Source: Syngnathus acus (lineage: Eukaryota; Chordata; Actinopteri; Syngnathiformes; Syngnathidae). Taken from it: a DNA stretch of 64,000 nt. Location of the stretch: contig NC_051098.1 in the NCBI RefSeq assembly GCF_901709675.1, positions 2,780,500 through 2,844,499 on the forward strand, given 5' to 3'. A program made the position numbers and the translations under genes. Positions 29,549 through 41,480 of this stretch are shown here, piece by piece (the stretch's first letter is position 1; the number at the start of each line of letters is the position of its first letter). Under the pieces are notes generated by a model. It saw nothing but the letters and a program-made list of their open reading frames with translations, made no database searches and was not told the origin of the DNA.

Positions 29549-31645
29549 TGTCATGATGTCCGTTTGGTTCCTGTTCCTGTCTTTGGTAATGTCACCCTGT
29601 CTTTTTGTTCCACGTCTTTTACGGTCAGTCCTGTTGGTTTTGTTCGTAAGTCATGTCAGTTTGCCGAGAGTTTTGAATTTGCGCCAATAAAACCTGGTCC
29701 AAGCTGCACTTGGTCGCCCTGCTCCATTTCCACACCGTATTCGTGACAGAATGCTCCGACCACTACAGCGACCAGCGCTTGGACCTCCCTCCATCACCAG
29801 CTCCCACTGCGACGTCCGATCCACGTCCGTCGTCCGAGCATGTTCCAGCGCCATGGGCTTGCAGCCGCCATCGGATCTTGCTCCAGCGACGCCGGACTTG
29901 CGGCCGCCATCGGAGTTCCTCCCGGCGCCATCGGCTCCACGGCCGCCATCGGACTTCGCTCCCGCGACGCCGGACCCGCGGCCGCCATCGGAGTGCCTCC
30001 CGGCGTCATCAGACTCGCGGTCGCCATCGGAGTGCTTCTGGCGACAGCAGCTTCGCGGCCGCGATCGGACTCCACTGCCGCGACCCCGGACCCGCGGCCG
30101 CCGTCGGAGTGCCTCCCGGCGTCATCAGACTCGCGGTCGCCATCGGGCTCCACCCCAGCGTCGCAGGGCCCTTTGACGTCGCCCGACTTAAAGCCAGCTG
30201 CGCCGGACCCGCGATCGTCCCTGGCCCCACTGCTGCGGCGCGTGGTGGCTCTTGCTGCTGCCACAGCTCCGCCTTACGAATGCCGCTGATCGCGGTCCGG
30301 ATTTTCGAGTGCCGCTGATTGCGGCGAGGACTTTTTTTTTTTAGCCGCCCGAGTGCGGGTTTGTGTGAGTAGCCGCCCGAGTGCGGGTTTGTGTGAGTAG
30401 CCGCCCGAGTGCGGGTTTGTGTGAGTAGCCGCCCGAGTGCGGTTCGGTTCCCCTAGTTGCCGCCGAGTGCGGTTCTGTCACCCAAATTGCTGCCGATTGC
30501 GCGTCAGGCCCCCAGTGTGTGCCGCGATTGTGGCCCTGGGCCCCTGACCGCCGCTGCGTGCAGTTCTGTCCCCCAAATTGCTGCCGATTGCGCGTCAGGC
30601 CCCCAGTGTGTGCCGCGATTGTGGCCCTGGGCCCCTGACCGCCGCTGCGTGCAGTTCTGTCCCGCAAGTTGCTGCCGATTGTGCGTCAGGCCCCCAGTGT
30701 GTGCCGCGATTGTGGCCCTGGGCCCCTGACCGCTGCTGCGTGCGGTTCTGTCCCCCAAATTGCTGCCGATTGCGCGTCAGGCCCCCAGTGTGTGCCGCGA
30801 TTGTGGCCCTGGGCCCCTGACCGCCGCTGCGTGCAGTTCTGTCCCCCAAGTTGCTGCCGATTGTGCGTCAGGCCCCCAGTGTGTGCCGCGATTGTGGCCC
30901 TGGGCCCCTGACCGCCGCTGCTTGCAGTTCTGTTCCCCAAGCTGCTGCCGATTGCGCGTCAGGCCCCCAGTGTGTGCCGCGAGTGTGGCCCTGGGCCCCT
31001 GACCGCCGCTGCGTGCAGTTCTGTTCCCCAAGTCACCGCCCGAGTGCGGTTCGGTTCCCCAAGTCGCCGCCCGAGTGCGGTGCGGTTCGGTTCCCCGAGT
31101 CGCCGCCCGAGTGCGGTGCGGTTCGGTTCCCCGAGTCGCCGCCCGAGTGCGGTGCGGTTCGGTTCCCCAAGTCTCCGCCCGAGTGCGGTTCGGTTCCCCA
31201 AGTCGCCGCCCGAGTGCGGTGCGGTTCGGTTCCCCTCGTCGCCGCCCGAGTGCGGTTCTGTCCCCCTCGTCGCCGCCCGAGTGCGGTTCTGTCCCCCAAG
31301 TCGCCGCCCGAGTGCGGTTCTGTGCCCCAAGTCGCCGTCATGCGCGGTTCAGGCTATTCCAGAGACCAGTAGGGTCGTCTGGACTGGTGCGCTGCCCACC
31401 CTAACCCTAACCCCCGCGTGCCGCCGTGGGGGGTTGGGTTTTTTGGGACGTCGGGAGCCGTCCCTTGTGGGGGGGGGTTCTGTCATGATGTCCGTTTGGT
31501 TCCTGTTCCTGTCTTTGGTAATGTCACCCTGTCTTTTTGTTCCACGTCTTTTACGGTCAGTCCTGTTGGTTTTGTTAGTAAGTCATGTCAGTTTGCCGAG
31601 CTGCACTTGGTCGCCCTGCTCCATTTCCACACCGTATTCGTGACA
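29549..31645 (+). mobile_element. GC-rich non-autonomous LTR element (duplicate)
   Basis: Duplicate of 18543-20639. LTRs at 29549-29748 and 31481-31645; 91-bp array at about 30471-31032; CGCCCGAGTGCGG array to about 31341. All peptides in all frames match copy 1. Confidence 0.85.
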
Positions 31646-32609
31646 CAAAATAAATAATTTAGGGCCTAAAACTGACCCTTGTGGAACACCACAAGCTATG
31701 TCCAAATATCCAGAGCAGTGATTACCCAACTTTACATACTTTTGCCGTTCTCGCAGATAATCCTTTATCCAGTCTAATACTAATCCCCTTATCCCCTATT
31801 TTTCTAATTTATTGAATAGTATATTATGATTAATTGTGTCAAAAGCTTTTTTGAGGTCAATGAAAACTCCTACTGCATGTCATTTGTTGTCTATTGCATC
31901 TGTGATTTCCTTGATTGATTCCATTAATGCCTGTGCTGTTGATCTGTTTACTCTAAAACCATATTGGTTCTCTGCAAATAATTTATGTTTTTCCAAAAAT
32001 CCATCCATTCTACTGTTAAAAAGCTTTTCCAATATTTTTGAGGGTTGTGGCAATATTGAGATAGGTCTGTAAAAAAAAAAATAAAATAAAAAATTAGTAG
32101 TTTTTTTAGTAGTTTGTAAAGTTGTGTTTGCTCCCAGTTTTATAAAGAGGAATGACCTTAGCAATTTTCATCTTCTTTGGGAATGTACCAGTTAAAAATG
32201 ACAAGTTACAGATGTACACAAGTGGCTTTGAAATCCCCTCAATGATTTGCTTATCTAACGTCATATCAATCCCATTGCAGTCGGTAGATGTTTTATTTTT
32301 GCATTGTTTTACAATGTTAATGATTTCATTTTCATCAACTGCCTTCAAAAACATTGAGTGAGGATTCCGTTCTATTAATTTATCTCTGTTGCCTACATCT
32401 GGCGCTGGAATCGGTATGTTTTTTGCTATTTGAGGCCCAACATTTACAAAGAACTGATTAAAACTGTTTGCCACTTCTTCCATATTATAATTTTCAGTAT
32501 CATTTATAACAAAATATTTAGGTAATTTGTGTTGTTCGGTACCTTCTCTAATAATGTGGTTTAGGAGAGTCCATATCCCCTTAATATTATTTTTGTTATC
32601 CTCTAACAA
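31646..32609 (-). pseudogene. LINE segment 1 (duplicate)
   Basis: Duplicate of 20640-21603, with frames at 32106-32609 and 31880-32164. Confidence 0.92.
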
Positions 32610-33644
32610 CGAATCAGTGACGTAACTTCCCGTTCACGAACGAGTCGTGAATTACATTTCCCGTTCACCAACAAACTAATCTGTGAGTGAACGAATCAGT
32701 GAGTGAGGGATTCGCATTTCCAGTTCATTGCGAGAACGGATCAGTGAGGGAACGAATCCTGACTTTCTCGTTCGCGACGAGTCAATGGGTGAACTGCCTT
32801 CCCGTGCATCAACGGATCAGTGAGTGGACGGAGAGCCCGGACATCCTGCGGAGGAAGCTCATTTCGGCCCCTTGTATCCTGTTTTTTCCCAACCTTTTAT
32901 ACAAACACATTTGATATAATAACACCATCAACTACAAGCTAACAAATACAAAATTAAAACATCAATGTCGGCATAAAGTGTGTCGGCTGGCAATGGCATA
33001 GCGGCAATGCTGTCTGTCACTCACTCGTGAATCTTCGCGAACGACCAATCAGCAGCGCCAGCAAGCGTTAGATGGAGGAGGGACTTTACGAGTTAGTGAC
33101 GTAATTTCCCGTTCACGAACGAGTCAGTGATGCAACTTCCCGTTCACGACCGGGTGAGAGACTGTTGCCAACGGATCAGTGTGTAAGTTAAGTTAAAGTC
33201 CCAATGATCGTCACACACACATCTGGGTGTGGTGAAATTTGCCCTCTGCATTTAACCCATCCCCATGTGATTTTGATCCATCCCCTGGGGGAGAGGGGAG
33301 CAGTGAGCAGCAGCGGTGCCGCGCTCGGGAATCATTTGGTGATCTAACCCCCCAATTCCAACCCTTAATGCTGAGTGCCAAGCAGGGAGGCAATGGGTCT
33401 CATTTTTATAGTCTTTGGTATGACCCGGCCGGGGTTTGGACCCACAACCTTCCAGTCTCAGGGCGGACACTCTACCACTAGGCCACTGAGTTGTATTATA
33501 GAAAGAAATGTGTTAATTACCCGAGCCAATTATTATTATATATAAAAAAAAAAATTGGGGGGGGGGGGGGGTTGTGTAGTTGTATTGTTTGATGTGTATG
33601 GGTTATTTCCACTGGATGGTAAAAAAAAAAAAAAAAGCCGGATC

Positions 33645-33675
<31 letters not shown>

Positions 33676-33805
33676 TTAGGGTTAGGGTTAGGGTTAGGGT
33701 TAGGGGGGGGGGGGATTAATTGAACGATTCGTTTGAACGAATCTTCTGAGTGAACTGATTCTAAAGATTCAGTTCACCTAAAAGAACTGGAATGCACATC
33801 ACTAG
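32610..33805. repeat. Repeat R right half with SINE and telomere-like tract (duplicate)
   Basis: Duplicate of 21604-22798. SINE (minus) at about 33196-33492; (TTAGGG)5 at 33676-33705. Three homopolymer lengths differ from copy 1 here: an A-run of 16 versus 15, a G-run of 16 versus 17, and a final G-run of 12 versus 11. Confidence 0.85.
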
Positions 33806-33954
33806 GGTCCTCAATCCCCGTACGCGACTTGTCATTGGTTTATCAGCTAGAGGTGTCCAACGATATGCATGAGAAAACATTTCATTAAAATGTAAGATTG
33901 TGAAAAAGGATGCCCAAAAATTAGCTCCCAACAAATTATTTTTGACTTAATATG

Positions 33955-34772
33955 ATTGCTTGCTTGATTGCTTGATTGATTGATTGCTTGATTGATTGAT
34001 TGCTTGATTGAACATTTATTGATCCCTGGGGGTGGGGAAATTCAGGCCCCAGCAGTATCCACACCACATAGCGGGTATACAAAAGACACACAGATGGCAT
34101 GAGCGCAACTCAATAGGCTCTCACAAGGCTGCCACACAACGGCGCCACAAAGAAAGCCAGAAAGTGCGAAAGATAAAAGCCAGCAAAGCAAAGCAAAGCA
34201 AAAAGATAAAGGAAAAAAAGTCACAGCGGCCAACCAACACCCCTGAATATCAGAGAACACCCCAAAACACACAAAATAGCCTCCACGGGGTCCATAGACA
34301 TGTGTAGGGCAGTCCAGTTCAACGGTGCCCAATGGACCGTGGTCGTGAATCGGTGAAAACATCACAAAGCAGGCAAACGTGTGAGCAGCGTCCTGGGCAC
34401 CCAGTCGGGGCAAGTGCAGATGGTCACCACGGGCCTAGCACGGCGAAGGTCGTTGGTTCCGACGAGCACGAGGGAGCGGACTCCCCACACGGGTCGCGGC
34501 TGCTAGGCCAAGGCGAGGGACCCGGTCAGCACCGGCCGGATAAGCAGGAAGCCGTCGTAGAGTAACGCCGGTCTCGACCGATGTGCGCAGCTATCCCGGT
34601 CCCAGGGGGGGGAAAAAATCCGATCCAAAGCGATACCGAGGTGCGGTAGAAGGCACCAGCATCGCCGAATGGACAAAAAGACAGAAAGAAAAAGGAGAAA
34701 AGAAGGAAATAAAGAGAAAAAGAGAGAACACTGCTGGGAGGCTGCCACTCACGTCGGCGCCATACCAAAAAA
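33955..34772 (-). mobile_element. LINE-like retroposon (duplicate)
   Basis: Duplicate of 22948-23765. Confidence 0.75.
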
Positions 34773-34876
34773 CCCCCCCCCAAAAAACTAGATATCACAC
34801 ACAAAGAATCGTGTACTCCCTCGATTCAGATCAATCAAGTTCACTTTAATTGCCTTCGGCCCGCCATCTACTGAGG

Positions 34877-35542
34877 TCCACTTAAATTTTGGAAAGTACA
34901 TCAGGACTTTTAAAAATATTTTATGAATTTCAGCGACGGCTCTGTCACAATAATGCGACCAGCGCGGTGCAGTTGTGCATTCGGCGGTGCGCCGCAGTTG
35001 CGCGATCGGACAATAATGCGCAAATGAAAAAATGCTTAAAATAGGCGGGTTTTTTGCTCGGAACGGAATAATCTTTCCCCATTATTTGGAATGGAAAAAC
35101 ATGATTCGGAATTCGAACGATTCACTTCTCGAACAGCCTTCTGGAACGGATTGTGGTCAAAAACCGAGGCTCCACTGTATATATTTATATTGTAACCTAG
35201 TACAGTGGAGCCTCGGTTTTCAAACAGTCTGTTCCAGAAGGGTGTTCGAGAAGTGAAATGTTCGAATTCTGAATCATATTTTCACATTACAAATAATGGA
35301 AAAAAAAAAATCCGTTCCATGCCAAACCCCCCCCCGCCTTTTTTAAGCATTTTTTCATTTGCGAATTTTTCTCCAATCGTGCAACTGCAGCGCACCACCG
35401 AACGCGCAACCGTAGCGCGTCGCCGACCGCGCAACTGCACCGTGCTGGTCGCATTATTGTGACAGAGTCGTCGCTGAGATTTAGAAAATATTTTTAAAGT
35501 CCTGATGTACTTTCCAAAATTTAAGTGGACATCAGTGCGCAG
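34877..35542. repeat. Large foldback (duplicate)
   Basis: Duplicate of 23870-24535. Confidence 0.85.
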
Positions 35543-35611
35543 GGAGCTTAATTTTGTCCAATCGTGCAACTGCGGCGCAACGCCGAACGCGCAACCGTTG
35601 CGCGCCGCCGA

Positions 35612-35997
35612 CCGCGCAACCTCAATGTTGAATAGACGTCTAGATGTTCAAATGATAGCTATTAGCGCGGTTAGCGTTGATCGCGCTAATAGCTATTAGC
35701 CATCATTCGAACGTCTACTCAATAAACGTCTAAAAAAAACTTTCATATATAGACGTCTCATAGACGTCTAATAGACGTCGGTCCCGTAGACGGCTAAAAA
35801 TCCTTCAAATGTAGACGTCTAAGAGACGTTTAATAGATGTCTATCCCGTAGACGTCTAAAAAACTTTCACATATAGGCGTCTAATAGACGTCTAATAGAC
35901 GTCTATGCCGTAGACGTCTACGGCATAGACGTCTATTTTAATTTCACTTTTAGACCTTTTTTAGACGTGTTTTAGCCGAGACGTCTGGGTAGCATAT
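35612..35997. repeat. AGACGTCT-rich repeat (duplicate)
   Basis: Duplicate of 24605-24990. Confidence 0.8.
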
Positions 35998-36383
35998 ATG
36001 CAAAATGCTCGCAGGGTGCTTAGTGGCGAACGATACAATTGCATGTAGACTTCGTCAGTTACACCGAGTTTGAAACCTATATTGTGTGGCGTCATCCATA
36101 GCATTGTAGTTCTCATTTCTAACCGTTAGATGGCAGACTATGTCCAGTGAATAAAGAGGCTTGCTCCCTGTGACAGCAGCAATCTTTATTTGTAAAAGAA
36201 CCCAACAGAACACATTGCGCTTTCATGTAGTGTTTTTCCCCTTTTCATGACATTTACTTTGATATTTTTTCACGTCAATTGCGGAAGGAAACTTTTACCA
36301 CAGCCATCAAGTACCGCCGCTGTTTGGCACGTTTTCAGGGGCGATTGTATCTATAAAAGGCAAATGTTTTTGAGTCATTCATG

Positions 36384-36501
36384 GCTAACGGCCATACTAC
36401 CCTGAGAACACCCGATCTCGTCCAATCTCTGAAGCTAAGCAGGGTCGGGCCTGGTTAGTACTTGGATGCGAGACAGCCTGGGAATACCAGGTGTTGCAAG
36501 C
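36384..36501 (+). pseudogene. 5S rRNA-like gene (duplicate)
   Basis: Duplicate of 25377-25494 with the same substitutions and the same TATA-like box at 36352-36358. Confidence 0.75.
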
Positions 36502-36802
36502 TTTTTGTTTTCTTTTTGCACTTCAATCGTTAAAGCAAATTTTTACAACACCCATCACGTATGGCATTCGGAAACTGCAAGCCTAATTTTAACTCCCGAC
36601 ATTGAAACTGCAACCCGAGTTTGAAACCTATCCACAGCATTGTAGTTCACGTTTTATACCGCTAGAGAACAGACTATGTACAGTGAATAAAGAGCCTCGC
36701 TCCCTGTGAACTCAAAGCAGCAGTCTTTATTTTAAAAGAACCCAACACAACTTCCATGTAGTGTAGCCATGTTTCCATGAAACACCAAAAGTCTTGGAAG
36801 AA

Positions 36803-36867
36803 GGCCTGTTTCGGACTTGGTTGTGACATGGATGGGAGACCGGCAGGGAGTACCAGGTGCTGAAAGC
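36803..36867 (+). pseudogene. 5S rRNA 3' fragment (duplicate)
   Basis: Duplicate of 25796-25860. Confidence 0.75.
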
Positions 36868-37099
36868 TTTTTTGTATTATCATTATTATTATTGCAAGTC
36901 AAATGTGAAAGGAAACATGTGTATGCATTTATACGCTTAAATATTCAACGCAATTATCCAATCTAACTACTGCAAATTCACATTAGATTGCTGGTTTGAA
37001 ATGTACTTTCATTATTATTATTTTAATAAACTTTTTTATTTTAAAACTTGTCTGGTGTTTGAGTGTTTTATTCCATGTTTTTATTTTTGCGCATGAAAA

Positions 37100-37520
37100 T
37101 AGAAAAATCAGACATTTGGTTAACTGCTTTATATGACAATTTGTATATGTGTTATACGTTGGTGTCCCCCAAAATAACAAATGTAGGCATATGGTGTAAT
37201 GAAGTCACCCAATGGCCCAATGTCTTTGTTTCAGTATCTTTTTATTTATTTCCGTATTTTATTACTGTTTATATTTGTGTGCATTGTGCAATAAACCTGT
37301 ACAAACATCAAGTAGTCAAATACACATTCTTGACAAACGTGTGTCGGCTGGGATAACAGCAATGCTGTCTGTCACTCACACGTGAATCTTCCTGAACGAC
37401 CAATCAGCAGCGAGCGTTAAATGGAGGAAGGACTTTACCGGATATACTGCCACGTTGTTCGTTCACATCGGATTCAGTGACGCAACTTCCCGTTCAAGAA
37501 CGAGTCAGTGGGCCGGCTGT
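37100..37520. repeat. Repeat R continuation
   Basis: This is the natural continuation of the sequence before 37099, as judged from the parallel region at 1925-2238. It shares GTCCCCCAAAATAACAAATG, GTGTGTCGGCTGG, GACCAATCAGCAGCG and CAGTGACGCAACTTCCCGTT. Between about 37190 and 37335 it carries an unrelated insert with an AATAAA string. Confidence 0.6.
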
Positions 37521-38714
37521 CGCTGTTGGTGTAACACCTTTTTATTTTTGACAGTGCTTACAGTAATTTAGATAATGGACCAGTTCTAAGTTCGGCTATA
37601 TTTGTAGTGGTGATAGAATAAGCTAAATAAATGACCACAGACAATGGTTTGAATTGAACTGCCGGCTTATTTTAGTAGAGAAAATAGTTGACATACAATT
37701 TACAAACAATAGACATACAATTTACATTTAAACTCAACGTTAGTTGAAGAAAATAATTTCCCTTACAGTTAAACTTTTCAGTTTAAGAAATTTCAGTTTC
37801 AACCCGGGTTGTTTTATTAATTCTAAGGTTCAATCCGTTTAGTTACCTCACTTTGTGTTGTTTGAATAACATTCAGTACAGGTAAGTAATTCGAAAGTAA
37901 TAGTAAATCTAATTTGAGTTCAGTTAAAGCCACTTTTAAATTCCCACCATTTCACTGATTTTGTTCAAACCAATCAATATTTCAATAACACCATTACAGC
38001 ATCATCACATATATGGTTCACAAAAATAAAAGTGACAAAATGTACAAAACTCAAAACAATTCAGCAAAAGACTGAACGACTTTCGATATCCAAATATCTC
38101 TATATATCCCTTCAGTTGGCTTCTCCTGATTTTCCTGAATAGTCAGTCAATCCTTTCCGAATCCACTTCGGTGTAGCAGTGGAAAAAAATGGATAGATCC
38201 TACCAGATTCGATGAACAACGTCCAGCAAGTGCTCTCCGCTCCTGCGTGAGAGACAATTCAAAGGCCTCTTTGGTGGCTCGCCATCTTGCGACTCGCACA
38301 AGAAATCAGCTTCGTTATTAGTTCAGAAGTTTCTGAACCAACTCTCGTGAATCAAGTCCCGTTCCGCACTTAGTGCATCACCAAGGTGAAAAAAAAGTTT
38401 GAAAACAGAAAAACAAGTCCATCAAATACAAAAAACTTTATATAATCCTGTTTCACGCTCTCTCTTCCCTTTAGTTTAACGTACTTACTCCCGTATTTAG
38501 TGCACCTTTGTCGTCATCCCAAAAAGAACGGCGGGAAAAAAAAAAGTAGAGTTCGCATTTTTGGTCACATGGGTCTTTTCATTACGTCATCAAGTCTCCT
38601 TCAAAATAAAAGTGAATGTTCACACTTTTATCATTTTAACAAATACAAAACATTAATAAAATAATGAATTTGTATTGTTTTAATAATTTACATGCGTTTA
38701 ATCTGTGTTGGTCT
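37521..38714. other. Unassigned AT-rich sequence
   Basis: I recognise no gene or element. A short direct repeat GACATACAATTTACA occurs twice near 37690-37725. Confidence 0.5.
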
Positions 38715-38798
38715 GTTTAGAACAGGGGTGGGCAAACTTTTTGAGCTCGCGAGCTACTTTTGAAATGACCAAGTCACAAAGATCTACCCACTAAAATT

Positions 38799-38841
<43 letters not shown>

Positions 38842-40465
38842 CAGTGCCTTGCGAAAGTATTCGGCCCCCTTGAACCTTTCAACATTTCGCGACATTTCAG
38901 GCTTCAAACATAAAGATATAAAAGTTTGATTTTTTGTCAAGAATCAACAACAAGTGGGACACAATCGTGAAGTGGAACAAAATTTATTGGATAATTTAAA
39001 CTGGTTTAACAAATAAAAAACTGAAAAGTGGGGCGTGCAATATTATTCGTCCCCCTTGCGCGAATACTTTGTAGCGCCACCTTTTGCTGCAATTACAGCT
39101 GCAAGTCGCTTGGGGTATGTCTCTATCAGTTTTGCACATCGAGATACTGGAATTCTTGCCCATTCTTCCTTGCAAAACAGCTCGAGCTCAGTGAGGTTGG
39201 ATGGAGAGCGTTTGTGAACAGCAGTCTTCAGCTCTTTCCACAGATTTCCAGGATTCAGGTCTGGACTTTGACTTGGACATTCTAACACCTGGATACGTCT
39301 ATTTGTGAACCATTCCATTGTAGATTTGGCTTTATGTTTTGGATCATTGTCCTGTTGGAAGATAAATCTCCGTCCCAGTCTCAGGTCTTTTGCAGACTCC
39401 AACAGGTTTTCTTCCAGAATGGTCCTGTATTTGGCTCCATCCATCTTCCCATCAATTTTAGCCATCTTCCCTGTCCCTGCTGAAGAAAAGCAGGCCCAAA
39501 CCATGATGCTGCCACCACCATGTTTGACAGTGGGGATGGTGTGTTCAGGGTGATGAGCTGTGTTGCTTTTACGCCAAACATATCGTTTTGCATTGTGGCC
39601 AAAAAGTTCGATTTTGGATTCATCTGACCAGAGCACCTTCTTCCACATGTTTGGTGTGTCTCCCAGGTGGCTTGTGGCAAACTTTAAACGAGACTTTTTA
39701 TGGATATCTTTGAGAAATGGCTTTCTTCTTGCCACTCCTCCATAAAGGCCAGATTTGTGCAGTGGACGACTGATTGTTGTCCTATGGACAGACTCTCCCA
39801 CCTCAGCTGTAGTTATCTGCAGTTCATCCAGAGTGATCATGGGCCTCTTGGCTGCATCTCTGATCAGTCTTCTCCTTGTTTGAGATGAAAGTTTGGAGGG
39901 ACGGCCGGGTCTTGGTAGATTTGCAGTGGTCTGATACTCCTTCCATTTCAATATAATTGCTTGCACAGTGCTCCTTGAGATGTTTAAAGCTTGGGAAATC
40001 TTTTTGTATCCAAATCCGGCTTTAAACTTCTCCACAACAGTATCCCGGACCTGCCTGGTGTGTTCCTTTGTCTTCATGGTTCTCTCTGCGCTTTAAACAG
40101 AACCCTGAGACTATCAAAGAGCAGGTGCATTTATACGGAGACTTGATTACACACAGGTGCATTCTATTTATCATCATCAGTCATTTAGGACAACATTGGA
40201 TCATTCAAAGATCCTCACTGAACTTCTGGAGTGAGTTTGCTGCACTGAAAGTAAAGGGGCCGAATAATATTGCACGCCCCACTTTTCAGTTTTTTATTTG
40301 TTAAAAAAGTTTAAATTATCCAATAAATTTCGTTCCACTTCACGATTGTGTCCCACTTGTTGTTGATTCTTGACAAAAAATAAAAATTTTATATCTTTAT
40401 ATTTGAAGCCTGAAATGTGGCGAAATGTTGAAAGGTTCAAGGGGGCCGAATACTTTCGCAAGGCA

Positions 40466-40468
<3 letters not shown>
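38842..40468 (-). mobile_element. Tc1-type transposon, full length
   Basis: Inverted ends of about 213 bp begin CAGTGCCTTGCGAAAGTATT. The element lies in a TA microsatellite, so the TA target duplication (38840-38841, 40469-40470) cannot be told from flanking TA repeats. It contains one long transposase frame on the minus strand. The left and right arms differ at a few positions, such as ACTGGTTTAAC versus an AAAAAAG variant near 40300. Confidence 0.95.
39043..40077 (-). CDS. Tc1-like transposase, open but lacking the third catalytic residue
   Basis: The 344-codon frame has the usual Tc1 transposase length (about 340). Residues 1-110 form the paired-type DNA-binding region with two helix-turn-helix parts and a GRPSKL linker at about 58-63. 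The catalytic domain shows D152 (WSDES) and D243 (QQDND). The third DDE residue should lie in the PDLNPIENLW box about 35 residues after D243. Here the box reads PDLNPGNLW, so Ile-Glu is replaced by one Gly (residue 277) through an in-frame 3-base loss. The protein is therefore predicted to bind the inverted ends but not cut or join DNA. The start is the first ATG, at 40077. No other stop or frameshift is present, so the element died recently or is mobilised in trans. Confidence 0.93.
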   Translation of the reverse strand: MKTKEHTRQVRDTVVEKFKAGFGYKKISQALNISRSTVQAIILKWKEYQTTANLPRPGRPSKLSSQTRRRLIRDAAKRPMITLDELQITTAEVGESVHRTTISRPLHKSGLYGGVARRKPFLKDIHKKSRLKFATSHLGDTPNMWKKVLWSDESKIELFGHNAKRYVWRKSNTAHHPEHTIPTVKHGGGSIMVWACFSSAGTGKMAKIDGKMDGAKYRTILEENLLESAKDLRLGRRFIFQQDNDPKHKAKSTMEWFTNRRIQVLECPSQSPDLNPGNLWKELKTAVHKRSPSNLTELELFCKEEWARIPVSRCAKLIETYPKRLAAVIAAKGGATKYSRKGDE

Positions 40469-40500
<32 letters not shown>

Positions 40501-40778
40501 ATCGTGAAAAAAAAGTCCTACTCCCATTCCCTATGAAAGTGATACTTCTTACTATGGCCAGCTGCCCCACTCATTTTTATACCCTTTCTTAAGTTTATGA
40601 GAAAAAACAGGGTTCTGACAATTGGAGGGAACTCGTGAGCTAGCGTGTTTGTGTTGTGTTGTTAGCGCCGTTGTTTGTACACGCGTCAAGTGCGGAAAGA
40701 AAAAAAAATAATTATATCACGCGATCGACCAATAGTGGCTTGGCGAAGGACCGGTCGATCGCGATCGACGTATTGAGC

Positions 40779-41068
40779 CAGTGGCGTAGCCAAGCCGGGG
40801 CGAGCCGGGGCGGCGCCCCGGTTAGGACTCCCTGCGCCCCGGTTGAAAAAAATCGAGCTTTTTCGATTCTTCATTTTCATGCCGTTTTTTTCTTTCGGTC
40901 TTGCGCGAATGTGCTTGCGCTATTCTATGTGCGCGATGTTATCCATTCACCGTTTGCCTCCCGGACCCGGATGTTGTTTTAGCGATCAGCGAACGGCGTG
41001 GGTGATGTTAGATCTTTTTTTCCTGTGGGCGCGCGCCCCTACTGGAAAAATTCCTGGCTACGCCACTG
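40779..41068. mobile_element. hAT MITE F
   Basis: Termini CAGTGGCGTAGCCAAG / CTGGCTACGCCACTG enclose 290 bp, with an exact 8-bp duplication TATTGAGC at 40771-40778 and 41069-41076. It is inserted 15 bp from the right end of hAT E. The interior is GC-rich at the left (CGGGGCGGCGCCCCGG) and non-coding. Confidence 0.93.
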
Positions 41069-41171
41069 TATTGAGCACCCCTGGTTTAGAAGATATTTAC
41101 AATGTACTTTCTTTATGACTGTTTTTATTAACAGGCTCTTTTATTACAAGGCTGTGTTAACCTGGGTTACA

Positions 41172-41240
41172 CCGGCGTAATGGTACACTCGCCTGTCTTG
41201 TGTGCAGGTACCTTCAATTCGATTCTCGCACATGACGGTG
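41172..41240 (+). repeat. tRNA-like SINE head
   Basis: CCGGCGTAATGGTACACTCG fits an A box with D-arm and AATTCGATTCTCGC fits a B box, spaced as in a tRNA gene. I cannot fold a proper acceptor stem. It reads as a SINE promoter remnant and not a functional tRNA. Confidence 0.5.
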
Positions 41241-41284
41241 TGTAGGTGTGACGCGGGGGGGAGGGGAATACATAAACAAAACAA

Positions 41285-41480
41285 AAAACCGAGTCAGTGA
41301 CGCAATTTCTCGTTCACAACCGAGTGAGCGACTGTTGCCTTGCCTTTCCCATTCAATAACGGATCAGTATGTGGGGAGGGGGGCGAACGACTCGTTGAAC
41401 GATTCTTTTGAACAGTTCTTTTGAGTGAACTGATTCTAAAGATTCAGTTCACTTAAAAGAACTGGAATGCACATCACTCC
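41285..41480. repeat. Short copy of repeat R right end
   Basis: It contains AGTCAGTGACGCAATTTC, GAACGATTCTTTTGAAC and the terminal block GATTCAGTTCACTTAAAAGAACTGGAATGCACATCACT, matching 21604-22798 with the middle deleted. Confidence 0.7.

Larger units (their letters stand above)
26093..37099. repeat. 11-kb tandem duplication, copy 2
   Basis: Copy 2 is collinear with 15088-26092. It joins copy 1 at GAAAA|TAAACAATCG and ends at GAAAA|TAGAAAAATC. The shared TA is 2-bp microhomology. The right-hand flank, AAAAATCAGACATTTGGTTAAC, is the natural continuation, as shown by the related sequence at about 1925-1950. Confidence 0.95.
38723..41083. mobile_element. hAT element E, host of a Tc1 and a second hAT
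   Basis: Termini CAGGGGTGGGCAAACT at 38723 and CACCCCTG at 41083, with an exact 8-bp duplication GTTTAGAA at 38715-38722 and 41084-41091. Its own sequence is short: a start rich in GAGCTCGCGAGCTAC, a TA microsatellite, and a right part containing GGTCGATCGCGATCGACG. The rest is the nested Tc1 (38842-40468) and hAT F (40779-41068). Confidence 0.9.

Noticed and set aside
41172-41240. Functional tRNA gene
   Set aside because: A- and B-box-like strings are present but no complete cloverleaf with a paired acceptor stem can be drawn; it is read as a SINE head.
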